Part shown: piece by piece, positions 52,386 through 61,208 of the stretch
Position numbering within the stretch: position 1 is the first letter of the stretch
How the letters are laid out: every line of letters begins with the position of its first letter
NCBI GenBank assembly: GCA_017471825.1
Contig: JAFURQ010000028.1
Span: 1-64,000, forward strand
Reading direction: 5' to 3'
DNA: 64,000 nucleotides
Origin: Clostridia bacterium
GTDB lineage: Bacteria > Bacillota > Clostridia > Oscillospirales > CAG-272
Made by a program: the position numbers and the translations under genes
The notes under the pieces: model-generated
Database searches by the model: none
What the model saw: the letters and a program-made list of their open reading frames with translations, nothing else
Told to the model about the DNA's origin: nothing

Positions 52386-55016
52386 ATGGCAGAGATAGTA
52401 GAGAGAGTCGCGGATCTGAAAAACACGACTCCTATGATGAAACAGTATCTCGAAGTTAAAGAGCAATATCCCGACTACATTCTTATGTACCGTCTCGGAG
52501 ATTTTTACGAGTGCTTCTTCGACGATGCGCTCATTGCTTCGCGCGAGCTGGAGCTTACACTCACTGCAAGGGATTGCGGAGAGGGAAGACGTGCGGCAAT
52601 GTGCGGTGTGCCTTTTCACAAGGCGGACGTATACGTCGGCAGACTCGTTGAGCGCGGATATAAGGTGGCAATATGTGAGCAGACAGAGGATCCCAAATCG
52701 GCTGTCGGTCTCGTAAAGCGAGAGGTGACCCGAGTTGTAACCCCGGGAACTATAACTGATGGAAGCCTGCTTGCCGAGGGAAAAAATAATTTCCTTGTTT
52801 CAATATGCGTGGAGAAAAACGGAATAGCTCTCGGCTTTGCCGATATTTCAACCGCAGAGGTATCCTGCACGTTTATAAACGGCTCCGATGCCGTAATCCG
52901 CGCAGAAAACGAAATAGCATCATATCAGCCTGCTGAGGCGATAATCAACGTCCCACGTGACGGATGCCGTGAGATCTGCGATTTTCTTACCGCGAAGTTC
53001 TCAACGCTGATAACCGACGGAGCAAAACGGCTGTTTGATTATAACAGAGCACGCGAAAGCACCAAAAACGTGTTCGGTGACGAGGCGGACAAGCTCACAG
53101 AGCCCGAGCAGATTATGGCTGTCGGAGCACTCCTGTCTTACATCAGTGAAACACAGAAAACCGATATAGCCTTTGCAAAGGACATAAACGTTTACGCACG
53201 CGGACAGTATCTTGAAATAGACATCAACACCAGACGCAACCTTGAGCTTACCGAATCAATGCGAACCAAGGAAAAGCGCGGATCGCTCCTTTGGATTCTT
53301 GATAAAACAAAAACAGCCATGGGTGCACGCCTGATTCGCTCATGGATATTGAAGCCGCTTATAGATCCCGCACAGATTTCCAACAGACAGGCGGCAGTAA
53401 ACGATTTCGTGAAAAACGCACCTGTGACGGATGAGGTTGCGGCGCTCCTTTCCGCGACTCTCGATATCGAGCGCCTTACCGCCAAGGCGGTTTATGGTAC
53501 GGCAAATGCCAAGGATCTTCGAGCAATATATCAAAGCATTGAGAAACTGCCCGAAATTAAGTCCGTAATTTCCGCACTTAAAAGCAACTCTATGTCGCTT
53601 GTGGCGCGGGAGCTTGATACGCTTGAGGATATCGCGGAGCTCCTTGGAAAAGCACTTGTCGATACACCGCCGTTCACCGTTCGCGAGGGCGGAATGATAA
53701 GAGACGGCTTCGATCAGGACGTTGATTATTACCGTACCATTAAGAACAACGGCACCGATATTATGCGCACTATAGAGGAGCGTGAAAAGGAAGAAACGGG
53801 CATCAAAACTCTGAAGGTAGCCTACAACAAGGTGTTTGGCTACTACATAGAGGTTTCCAAGTCGTTTATAGATCAGGTGCCCGATAGATTTATCCGCAAG
53901 CAAACGCTAACAAATTGCGAGCGATACATAACTCAAGAGCTGAAGGAAATGGAGAATACCATCTTCTCCGCAGACGAAAAGCTCGTCGCACTTGAATTTG
54001 AAATTTTTACGAGCCTTCGTAATTTCATAGTTGAAAATTGCGACAGAATACGCAAAACAGCGGCACTTATTGCAGAAATTGACGTATACCGTTCGCTTGC
54101 CGAGGTTGCAAGGAAGAATTCCTACGTCTGCCCGGACGTCGATATGTCGACAGATATAGTTATCAAGGACGGCAGACACCCCGTTGTTGAAAAATTCGTT
54201 ACAGACAGCTACTTCGTTCCCAACGATACTCTCCTTAACACCACCGACAACCGTATGATGATTATTACCGGTCCCAATATGGCGGGTAAGTCTACCTATA
54301 TGCGACAGGTCGCGATAATCACGCTTATGGCTCAAATCGGTTCGTTTGTTCCTGCACGCGAGGCAAGAATAGGTATCGTTGACAAGATTTTCACACGAGT
54401 CGGAGCCTCAGACGATCTTGCCTCGGGACAGTCAACCTTTATGCTTGAAATGAACGAGGTTGCCGCAATTTTAAAGGGCGCAACCAAAAAATCGCTCATC
54501 ATATACGACGAGGTCGGCAGAGGAACAAGCACATACGACGGTATGGCGATCGCACGAGCTGTCGTTGAATACACTCACTCGAAGAAAATCGGCGCGAAAA
54601 CGCTTTTTGCTACGCATTACCACGAGCTGACCGATATGGAGGAGCAGTACGAGGGAATCGTGAATTATAACATAGCGGCAAAAAAGCGCGGTGATTCTGT
54701 AATCTTCCTGAGAAAAATCGTAAGGGGCGGAACAGACGACTCATACGGTATCGAGGTTGCGAAGCTTGCCGGTGTTCCCAACGACGTTGTTAAGCGCGCG
54801 AAGGAAATTCTCGCGGAAATAGAGAAATCCGGCGCCGTAAGCCTGCCGAGCACAGCACCGAGGGAGACCCCGTCCGCGCAGGTTGATATGTTCGCGGAAA
54901 TCCTCGCAGGCAAGGAGGCGGAGGTGGCGGAAAAGCTTCGTGCCGCTGATATAAACACTATGACGCCAATTGAGGCAATGAATCTTCTTTTTGAACTAAA
55001 AAAGATGCTGGATTAA
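52386..55016 (+). CDS. mutS: DNA mismatch repair protein MutS
   Basis: Mismatch-recognition ATPase, 876 aa. The N-terminal mismatch domain includes YRLGDFYECFFDDA with the wedge Phe in the FxE motif; the lever/clamp region follows. The ATPase has GPNMAGKSTYMRQVA Walker A and the YDEVGRGTSTYDG signature. The C-terminal tail (about 810-876) is the usual extension. GAAAGAGG lies 8 nt before the ATG. Confidence 0.98.
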   Translation: MAEIVERVADLKNTTPMMKQYLEVKEQYPDYILMYRLGDFYECFFDDALIASRELELTLTARDCGEGRRAAMCGVPFHKADVYVGRLVERGYKVAICEQTEDPKSAVGLVKREVTRVVTPGTITDGSLLAEGKNNFLVSICVEKNGIALGFADISTAEVSCTFINGSDAVIRAENEIASYQPAEAIINVPRDGCREICDFLTAKFSTLITDGAKRLFDYNRARESTKNVFGDEADKLTEPEQIMAVGALLSYISETQKTDIAFAKDINVYARGQYLEIDINTRRNLELTESMRTKEKRGSLLWILDKTKTAMGARLIRSWILKPLIDPAQISNRQAAVNDFVKNAPVTDEVAALLSATLDIERLTAKAVYGTANAKDLRAIYQSIEKLPEIKSVISALKSNSMSLVARELDTLEDIAELLGKALVDTPPFTVREGGMIRDGFDQDVDYYRTIKNNGTDIMRTIEEREKEETGIKTLKVAYNKVFGYYIEVSKSFIDQVPDRFIRKQTLTNCERYITQELKEMENTIFSADEKLVALEFEIFTSLRNFIVENCDRIRKTAALIAEIDVYRSLAEVARKNSYVCPDVDMSTDIVIKDGRHPVVEKFVTDSYFVPNDTLLNTTDNRMMIITGPNMAGKSTYMRQVAIITLMAQIGSFVPAREARIGIVDKIFTRVGASDDLASGQSTFMLEMNEVAAILKGATKKSLIIYDEVGRGTSTYDGMAIARAVVEYTHSKKIGAKTLFATHYHELTDMEEQYEGIVNYNIAAKKRGDSVIFLRKIVRGGTDDSYGIEVAKLAGVPNDVVKRAKEILAEIEKSGAVSLPSTAPRETPSAQVDMFAEILAGKEAEVAEKLRAADINTMTPIEAMNLLFELKKMLD

Positions 55017-55025
55017 GAGGAAATT

Positions 55026-56987
55026 ATGTCAAAAATTAATGTATTAAGCTTCGAAATAGCCAATCTTATAGCGGCGGGCGAGGTTGTGGAAAGACCATCA
55101 TCCGTGCTTAAGGAGCTGATTGAAAATTCCATAGACTCCGGAGCTACCTCAATCGTTGCCGAAATCAAACGCGGCGGCGTAGCCCTGATTCGCGTATCTG
55201 ATAACGGCTGCGGTATAGATAAGGAGGACCTCCCCGTAGCCTTGAAGCGCCACGCCACAAGCAAAATCAAGGACAGAGAGGATCTTGATTCGATAATGAC
55301 CCTTGGCTTCAGAGGAGAGGCTCTTGCGGCAATCTCCTCGGTTTCAACACTTACTATTATCAGTAAAACCAAGGATGCGCCCACGGCAACGATGCTCACG
55401 GCAGAAGCAGGCAAGGTTGTTGATATCACTGAGGTTGGCGCGGCTGACGGAACGACAGTTGTGGTCGAAAATCTTTTCGGAAACGTTCCCGCGCGCCGTA
55501 AATTCTTGAAAAAGGATGCGACCGAGGCGATGAACGTTGCCGCACTTGTTGAAAAGGTGGCGGTTTCGCATCCCGAGATTTCGATTCAACTTCTCATAGA
55601 CGGAGAGGAGCGCTTTAAAACCCCCGGTGACGGAGACCTTTATAACGCTATATATGCCGTTTTCGGTAAGGAATTTGCGACAAAGCTCATCAAAACCGAC
55701 GGTACGGCAAACGGCATCACCGTTCACGGATATATAGGCAGAAGTGACAACGTAAAAAAGAATCGCAATCTCCAAAATTTCTTTATAAACGGCAGATACG
55801 TGAAGAGCATGACTGCAATGGCGGCAATCGAAAAGGCGTATACCTCGTATATTGCCCCCGAATGCTTCCCGACCTGCATACTTTTCCTTGAAATGAATCC
55901 CAAAAACGTTGACGTAAACGTTCACCCTGCGAAGCTTGAGGTGAAATTTACCGATGAGCGCTCGGTTTTTGAGGCGGTTTACTATACCGTAAAGAATGCA
56001 CTCGAGCAGCACGAATACCGCCCCGAAATGACCCTCGGCGCAAAGCGCGGGGATCGCAATGCGCTTGGAGCATTTGTGCCTATCGGGCACGATACGGCAG
56101 GCGAGCAGATCAGAATGGCGGGTACATACTCATCACCTTATCGCGAGCCGACCGCTTCGCCGCGCACAGAAAAGCCGTCGTCCTATACTCCGTCAGGCTC
56201 GCTTGACAGGCCTGTAAGCTTTTCAAGTGGGGCAGGGGAGAACGGCTTCCGCTCTACCGCGCCTGTAAGGGCTTCAAGAGGTGCGGAAATGACACCTAAG
56301 GATTCGATAGAGCTCCTTGAGCGTTATAGGGATACAAGACCGTCGAATACCATCGTCGAGCAACCGACAGCTCCCACGTACAATGAGCCGGAGGTTGAAA
56401 TTCCACCACACAAAATCATTGGCGAGGCATTTGATTGCTACGTTATGGTTGAATATGACGGCGCGCTTTTGATAATAGATAAGCACGCCGCGCACGAACG
56501 AATTATTTTTGAGGATCTCAATAAAAAGCGCAAGGCTGACGGTGCGGTTTCATCGCAGACGCTTATGCTGCCGTTAACCGTCCTTCTCACTCCCGAGGAG
56601 GTAGTTGCGGTGAGTGAAAACAAAGCGGATATTGAATCGCTTGGATTCATATATAACGTTGGTGAAAAATCCGCCGACCTGCTCGCAATTCCGGATGCAA
56701 TAAGCATTCCCGATGCAGAGGGACTGTTTGTAAAAATGGCGGACGATATAGTTGACGGAAGGGGAAATCCTGCAGTAACAGAGGACATCCGCAGGGAGAA
56801 GGCTCTTTATCAGATTGCCTGCAAGGCGGCTATCAAGGGCGGCAGAAATTACAGCGCCGCGGTTATTGGGTGGCTTGTTGGTAAGGTTTTGCTTCTGCCC
56901 GATATAACGGTTTGTCCGCACGGCAGACCCATAGCATACAGGCTCACCAAAAACGAGCTCGACCGTCAGTTTGAAAGAATAAAATAA
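55026..56987 (+). CDS. mutL: DNA mismatch repair protein MutL
   Basis: A GHKL ATPase with latent endonuclease. The 653-aa protein begins with IAAGEVVERPSSVLKELIENSIDSGA and GFRGEALAAISSVS for ATP binding, then a Pro/Ser-rich linker (about 350-460). The C-terminal domain carries DKHAAHERIIFE, the DxHAxxE(x)4E endonuclease motif of MutL from bacteria lacking MutH, and CPHGRP. Start is 9 bp after mutS. Confidence 0.97.
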   Translation: MSKINVLSFEIANLIAAGEVVERPSSVLKELIENSIDSGATSIVAEIKRGGVALIRVSDNGCGIDKEDLPVALKRHATSKIKDREDLDSIMTLGFRGEALAAISSVSTLTIISKTKDAPTATMLTAEAGKVVDITEVGAADGTTVVVENLFGNVPARRKFLKKDATEAMNVAALVEKVAVSHPEISIQLLIDGEERFKTPGDGDLYNAIYAVFGKEFATKLIKTDGTANGITVHGYIGRSDNVKKNRNLQNFFINGRYVKSMTAMAAIEKAYTSYIAPECFPTCILFLEMNPKNVDVNVHPAKLEVKFTDERSVFEAVYYTVKNALEQHEYRPEMTLGAKRGDRNALGAFVPIGHDTAGEQIRMAGTYSSPYREPTASPRTEKPSSYTPSGSLDRPVSFSSGAGENGFRSTAPVRASRGAEMTPKDSIELLERYRDTRPSNTIVEQPTAPTYNEPEVEIPPHKIIGEAFDCYVMVEYDGALLIIDKHAAHERIIFEDLNKKRKADGAVSSQTLMLPLTVLLTPEEVVAVSENKADIESLGFIYNVGEKSADLLAIPDAISIPDAEGLFVKMADDIVDGRGNPAVTEDIRREKALYQIACKAAIKGGRNYSAAVIGWLVGKVLLLPDITVCPHGRPIAYRLTKNELDRQFERIK

Positions 56988-57001
56988 TAAAGGATATCCA
57001 A

Positions 57002-58144
57002 ATGGCAAAATTTACACTTTTGAAAACCGAGGGTAAGGCAAGACGTGCTCGGTTTGAAACCGTCCACGGAACAATAGAGACCCCGGTTTTTATGAACGTC
57101 GGTACGTCAGCCGCAATTAAGGGCGGTATTTCTACAAACGATCTCAAGGAGGTCAACTGTCAGGTTGAGCTCTCCAATACCTATCACCTTCATATAAGAC
57201 CCGGCGACGAGCTCATATATAAGCTTGGCGGAATTCATAAATTTTTCAATTGGGACAGACCCGTGTTAACGGATTCCGGTGGATTTCAGGTTTTTTCCCT
57301 TGCAAAGCTTCGTAAAATAACCGAGGAGGGAGTTGCCTTTAATTCCCACTTTGACGGAAAAAGAATATTTATGGGCCCCGAGGAATCTATGCGTATTCAG
57401 TCTCACCTCGGCTCCACCATCGCTATGGCGTTTGACGAGTGCGTAGAAAACCCCGCACCGTATAAATATGTAAAAGCGTCACAGGAACGAACGGTTCGCT
57501 GGCTTAAGCGTTGCCGCGCCGAGCTCGACAGGCTTAATTCCCTTGAGGGTACGGTCAATAAAAATCAGCTCCTTTTCGGCATAAATCAGGGCGGTACCTA
57601 CGATGACCTTCGTATTGAAAATATGGAGGAAATCAAAAAGGTTGAGTGTGACGGATATGCAATAGGAGGTCTTGCGGTTGGCGAGGAGGCAGACGTAATG
57701 TATCACATCATCGAAACCGTTGAGCCCTATATGCCCGTTGATAAGCCGCGATATTTGATGGGAGTCGGAACTCCGCAAAACATTTTGGAGGCTGTCTATC
57801 GCGGTGTGGATTTCTTTGATTGCGTTATGCCCAGCAGAAACGCACGCCACGGCAACCTCTTCACCTGGGAAGGAAAAATGAACCTTCTTAACGAGAAATA
57901 TATGGACGATTCGCGTCCGATTTCCAAATCCTGCGCTTGTCCCGCTTGTAAAAGCTATTCCCGTGCTTATATACGCCATCTTTTCAAAGCGAAGGAAGCA
58001 CTTGGAATGCGTCTTGCAGTATTGCATAACCTTTATTTTTACAATGAGCTTATGCAGAAAATTCGCGACGCACTCGACGAGGGAAGATATGAAGAATTTT
58101 ACAGAGAGTATCGCTTCAAGCTTGCGGAAAGATGCCCCGATTGA
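57002..58144 (+). CDS. tgt: queuine tRNA-ribosyltransferase (bacterial Tgt)
   Basis: Exchanges guanine-34 for preQ1 in GUN-anticodon tRNAs. The 380-aa protein shows LTDSGGFQVFSL with nucleophile-region Asp, FDECVENP, NQGGTYDDLR, GGLAVGE, and a zinc site CACPACKSYSRAYIRHLF with a later His. Queuosine biosynthesis genes (queA, queCDE) are not in the window. Last gene before the terminator at 58233. Confidence 0.97.
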   Translation: MAKFTLLKTEGKARRARFETVHGTIETPVFMNVGTSAAIKGGISTNDLKEVNCQVELSNTYHLHIRPGDELIYKLGGIHKFFNWDRPVLTDSGGFQVFSLAKLRKITEEGVAFNSHFDGKRIFMGPEESMRIQSHLGSTIAMAFDECVENPAPYKYVKASQERTVRWLKRCRAELDRLNSLEGTVNKNQLLFGINQGGTYDDLRIENMEEIKKVECDGYAIGGLAVGEEADVMYHIIETVEPYMPVDKPRYLMGVGTPQNILEAVYRGVDFFDCVMPSRNARHGNLFTWEGKMNLLNEKYMDDSRPISKSCACPACKSYSRAYIRHLFKAKEALGMRLAVLHNLYFYNELMQKIRDALDEGRYEEFYREYRFKLAERCPD

Positions 58145-58232
58145 TCTTATAATATTATTGTAGAAAAATAAAAAAGGAACAGATCAATGGCGTGATATCA
58201 TTGCCTGAGAAATTGCACTTATCATAGCAAAT

Positions 58233-58270
58233 AAAAAAGTCATTACGAAATTGTCCGTAATGACTTTTTT
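58233..58270. terminator. bidirectional intrinsic terminator
   Basis: AAAAAAGTCATTACG (58233-58247), 8-nt loop, CGTAATGACTTTTTT (58256-58270). It ends the long plus-strand run from araC through tgt, and the minus-strand small-protein operon. An 8-bp inverted pair ATTGATCT/AGATCAAT (58140-58147/58181-58188) lies between tgt and this hairpin. Confidence 0.9.
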
Positions 58271-58275
58271 ATTTA

Positions 58276-58413
58276 CTACCATGGCTTGTTCTTTTTCTTA
58301 TCTTCAGCCCGTTTCTTAGTATAATATCCTATAATTGCAGCCTTTTGCTTTTGTTTTGCTTCGGGTGTTTTTGCTTTGACATATTTACTCTTTCCAAGAG
58401 GTTTCTTTTTCAT
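58276..58413 (-). CDS. 45-residue highly basic small protein
   Basis: An uninterrupted 45-codon frame with a strong GAGGAGGAG ribosome site 5 nt upstream and ATGA overlap with the preceding gene. The product (opening MKKKPLGKSKY, ending KKNKPW) is over one-third Lys/Arg with a short IIGYY core. The basic charge suggests nucleic-acid or ribosome contact. Not recognised; ends in TAG just before a terminator. Confidence 0.65.
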   Translation of the reverse strand: MKKKPLGKSKYVKAKTPEAKQKQKAAIIGYYTKKRAEDKKKNKPW

Positions 58414-59171
58414 CCTTGCTCCTCCTCATATGGAATAACCTTATCATATTCCTTGTTTTCGTAGTATTCTTGCAACAGATCTATCAATTTTTCTGACGGC
58501 TTATATTTTCTTTCTACGAGGTAAGAATCGCGTATCTTGCATAGAGGAATTGCACCAATTACCTTATTTGTCATATCGTATCCAATCAAATAATTGCTTT
58601 GATCGTAAGTGAAGCCATAAACATAGTGAAAGGCAAACAGTCTGATTGACTTGCCGTTCACCGTTGCGTGAAAAATTCTGCTCGTTTCACACGCCATCGC
58701 ATAATCGTAAAGTTCATTGTCAAATGCTATCGTTTCTCGCTTATATTGAGGAAATCTGGAATACTCGTTTAACAGTCCGCGTATGTATTCTGTTGTCGTT
58801 TGCCCTGTTATTTTTGTTTCGGATTGCTCAATTTCATCAAATACGGCGTTTTGTTTTATTGATGGTCTAAACCATATTACTTCGTCTAATATTTGTAGTT
58901 CCACATCTGAAAAATACACTCTATCTATAACGGTATTCACACATTCGTAAATTGTTTCCGTGTCATTTCTTGCAAAATCTTCGTTTAGTATTCTATAAAT
59001 TTCATCTCGCTTTGCTTTTCGGAAATATAATAAATTCGGTATAAGCTTATTAAGCAGTCCATTCAAGTTGGGTTCTTTTTCCTTTTTCAGAAAACCAAAC
59101 CTTTCTGCATCGTTTTGAAGAATGCGTAGAACAAAATCTGATACGGATAGCTTTATAATAGAAGAAATCAT
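58410..59171 (-). CDS. WYL-domain-like regulator
   Basis: A 253-aa protein. The N-terminal part (IIKLSVSDFVLRILQNDAERFGF then NLNGLLNKLIP) looks like a ribbon-helix-helix or similar DNA-binding unit. The last 90 residues (SIRLFAFHYVYGFTYDQSNYLIGYDM, then IPLCKIRDSYLVERKYKP) follow the WYL pattern of ligand-sensing beta barrels in phage-defence and stress regulators. The gene is A+T-rich compared with flanking genes. It diverges from the 103/90-residue gene pair and has a palindrome inside its own promoter, so it probably controls the islet. Confidence 0.65.
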   Translation of the reverse strand: MISSIIKLSVSDFVLRILQNDAERFGFLKKEKEPNLNGLLNKLIPNLLYFRKAKRDEIYRILNEDFARNDTETIYECVNTVIDRVYFSDVELQILDEVIWFRPSIKQNAVFDEIEQSETKITGQTTTEYIRGLLNEYSRFPQYKRETIAFDNELYDYAMACETSRIFHATVNGKSIRLFAFHYVYGFTYDQSNYLIGYDMTNKVIGAIPLCKIRDSYLVERKYKPSEKLIDLLQEYYENKEYDKVIPYEEEQG

Positions 59172-59188
59172 TTTATCACCTCAGAAAT

Positions 59189-59217
59189 ATTTTACACTAT
59201 GTAAACCTAAAAATCAA
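59189..59217 (-). promoter_or_regulatory. promoter of the WYL-like gene with internal palindrome
   Basis: On minus, TTGATT (59217-59212) and TAAAAT (59194-59189) with a 17-bp spacer. TTTACA-CTA-TGTAAA (59191-59205) lies between the boxes, a likely operator. Further TGTAAA half-sites occur at 59225-59230 and 59244-59249 toward the divergent pair. Confidence 0.6.
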
Positions 59218-59350
59218 GATAAATTGTAAAAATAATTATTTTTTGTAAACCATAAAATCCCAAACACAGAGGACAGACAAACGATAGAATTTGTGTTAGA
59301 CTATTATTGCAAGTAACAAACTTGACTTTAATTAAAGGAGGTGATATAAT

Positions 59351-59662
59351 ATGAGCAAAAAGCCTTATAAGCAGTTTCATCATGGTAAAGGGATATCAAA
59401 AACGCCATTTCTTCACAAACCTATGAGGTGGATTCCGTGGTCATATATTGACACCTATAACGCCCAAAACGGCAGATTTAGATCAAGACGAAAATTCGGC
59501 TCGGACGGTTGGGCGTACAAGGATATGGATACGTCAGATGAAAAACATCCGCGCGATCATATACACGATATCGATAAAGGCAATCGATTTGCTGCCAGAA
59601 ATCCCAGTAAAACAGAAAAGAAAGAATTTGAAAAAGTGAAAAAGAAAAGGAGATTTTTATAA
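59351..59662 (+). CDS. unrecognised 103-residue basic protein of a gene pair
   Basis: Not assigned to a family. It is rich in Lys, Arg, His and Trp. A compact segment with FGSDGWAYKDMD, then HPRDHIHDIDKGNRF holds several His/Asp residues that could form a metal or nuclease-like site. The C terminus is strongly basic (KKKRRFL). AAAGGAGGTGA precedes the ATG. It overlaps the 90-residue gene by one base (TAATG). The basic-first, acidic-second coupling is reminiscent of toxin/immunity or toxin/antitoxin pairs, but that is inference. Confidence 0.55.
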   Translation: MSKKPYKQFHHGKGISKTPFLHKPMRWIPWSYIDTYNAQNGRFRSRRKFGSDGWAYKDMDTSDEKHPRDHIHDIDKGNRFAARNPSKTEKKEFEKVKKKRRFL

Positions 59663-59934
59663 TGCTTGATTTAACTAAATACAATCTCGAAGACGACGAT
59701 ATTTTATTTCTCAGAGAAATAGAGGACGCATGTATTAACGGTCAGAACGAAATTATACTCGAATACAAAGGAAAATCGTTTGTTTTAGAGCCGCTTGGAA
59801 AAGCCGTACAAGTTGTTGAAGTTGCAGATAAAATCGCAGGAAGATATGAAAGCTTTGATGATTTGCTACTCAATTATAAAGTAGAAGGTAAAACTTTGAT
59901 TGAGATCGTAAAAGAACTTGAATTTGGTGAATGA
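59662..59934 (+). CDS. unrecognised 90-residue acidic partner protein
   Basis: An acidic 90-aa protein with LEDDDILFLREIEDAC at the N terminus, a short beta pair (EIILEYKGKSFVLEPLG) and helical C-terminal half. Translation is coupled to the basic 103-residue gene through TAATG. No family recognised. Followed by a long inverted repeat. Confidence 0.55.
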   Translation: MLDLTKYNLEDDDILFLREIEDACINGQNEIILEYKGKSFVLEPLGKAVQVVEVADKIAGRYESFDDLLLNYKVEGKTLIEIVKELEFGE

Positions 59935-59942
59935 TACATTTT

Positions 59943-60026
59943 CCATATCAAACATTACTTGCAGAAAAAAGAGAGAACATTTCGGATACAAACCGATTTG
60001 TTCTCTCTTTCTGCTTGTGATATGGG
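59943..60026. terminator. long interrupted hairpin between convergent genes
   Basis: Nested inverted repeats: CCATATCA/TGATATGG (59943-59950/60018-60025), GCAG/CTGC, AGAGAGAACA/TGTTCTCTCT (59970-59979/59999-60008) and CGG/CCG at the tip. A-rich and T-rich strands flank the main stem, so it can end transcription from either side of the islet and the GNAT-rluB operon. Confidence 0.6.
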
Positions 60027-60060
60027 GTTGGGCGAGTTGCTTTGCAATCGCGCCCATCTT

Positions 60061-60459
60061 CTATTTTTCGTTGCCGCCGCAATGACCGTCAAACATTCCC
60101 GTCATATCGGCAATGAGCTCATCGCCCTCGGTTTCCTTGAAGCCTATGGCTCGCAGCAGTCTTTCGTCACCTGCGTCCTTTGCCGCGCGGCAGATATGTA
60201 CACCGCACATATCAATAAAATTCATAGTGGCTCTGCCGAGTATGAACATTGCCTCAAAATCGGAGTATCCCACTCTTGGGAGCAGGGTAGCTATGTAACC
60301 GCAGCCCTCGCCTATCTCGAATTGCGAAAAGCCCATAAGCTCTCCGCTCTCGGCATCAATCATAGAATAAGCAAAAAAATCAAGAATCGGCTCTGTGCCG
60401 CAAAGCTCTGCATACTGTTTTTGGAGCGCCTTGTCGTTTATCGGTGATATTCTGAACAT
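60061..60459 (-). CDS. GNAT-family acetyltransferase-like protein
   Basis: A 132-aa protein with a weak GNAT pattern: MIDAESGELMGFSQFEIGEGCGYIATLLPR followed by helix and RLLRAIGFKE, the usual last helix/strand. The pantetheine loop is not well conserved. Substrate unknown. Start lies 4 bp after rluB; it ends in TAG. Confidence 0.65.
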   Translation of the reverse strand: MFRISPINDKALQKQYAELCGTEPILDFFAYSMIDAESGELMGFSQFEIGEGCGYIATLLPRVGYSDFEAMFILGRATMNFIDMCGVHICRAAKDAGDERLLRAIGFKETEGDELIADMTGMFDGHCGGNEK

Positions 60460-60463
60460 AATC

Positions 60464-61195
60464 TTACTTCTTCTTTCCCGTCGCTCTGCGAAGATATTCT
60501 ATCTCCTCATCCTCGAGGTAGCGCCATTTTCCCATAGGAAGTCCATCAAGCTTCAGCTTGCCGATAGATACTCTTGAAAGCCTTTTAACCGTAAGACCAG
60601 CCGCCTCACACATCTTTCGTATCTGGCGGTTTCTGCCCTCGTGTAGCGTCATTTTAAGAACGGTACCGCTCTCGTCCTTTTCTCCTACGCTTACCTCGAC
60701 CGGCTTTATAACGTAGCCGTCGATTTCCAACGCAGAGGTGAGAATTTTGTATTCTCGGTCGCCGACCTCGCCGCCTACCTTAACGCGGTATACCTTTGGT
60801 AGAGAAGTGCTCGGGTGCGTAAGACGGTTTTTAAGCTCGCCGTCATCTGTAAGCAGAAGCATTCCCTCGGAAATAAGGTCAAGCCTGCCAACAGGATATA
60901 CGCGTGCGTCAACTCCGTCCAAAAGGTCGGTAACGCACTTCCTGCCGCGCTCATCGTGTGTACTGCACAAATATCCGCGCGGCTTGTTCATCATTATGTA
61001 AGTATGCTCACGCCTCTTGTACTCAATTCGGCGTCCCTTCAGGGCAACTATATCGGCTACGGGATTAATTTTCATTCCGATAAAGGCAACGTGTCCGTTT
61101 ACAGCAACGTTGCCTCTCTCTATTTCAACCTCAGCCGCTCTGCGCGACATCAATCCCGAATCCGCGATAAATTTTTGTAATCTGATTTTTTCCAT
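60464..61195 (-). CDS. rluB: RsuA/RluB-family 23S rRNA pseudouridine synthase
   Basis: A 243-aa synthase: N-terminal S4 domain (RLQKFIADSGLMSRRAAEVEIERG), PVGRLDLISEGMLLLTDDG with the catalytic Asp, and LHEGRNRQIRKMCEAAGL. In Firmicutes this gene usually follows scpB, as here. Position-specific target (U2605) is family knowledge for RluB and not shown by sequence. GGAGG lies 6 nt before the start. Confidence 0.93.
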   Translation of the reverse strand: MEKIRLQKFIADSGLMSRRAAEVEIERGNVAVNGHVAFIGMKINPVADIVALKGRRIEYKRREHTYIMMNKPRGYLCSTHDERGRKCVTDLLDGVDARVYPVGRLDLISEGMLLLTDDGELKNRLTHPSTSLPKVYRVKVGGEVGDREYKILTSALEIDGYVIKPVEVSVGEKDESGTVLKMTLHEGRNRQIRKMCEAAGLTVKRLSRVSIGKLKLDGLPMGKWRYLEDEEIEYLRRATGKKK

Positions 61196-61208
61196 AAAAC
61201 CTCCTTGG

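Noticed and set aside
58140..58188. ATTGATCT/AGATCAAT pair as an attachment site of a mobile element
   Set aside because: It is a short inverted, not direct, repeat with a 33-nt loop, and no integrase or matching copy at the far end of the islet was seen.
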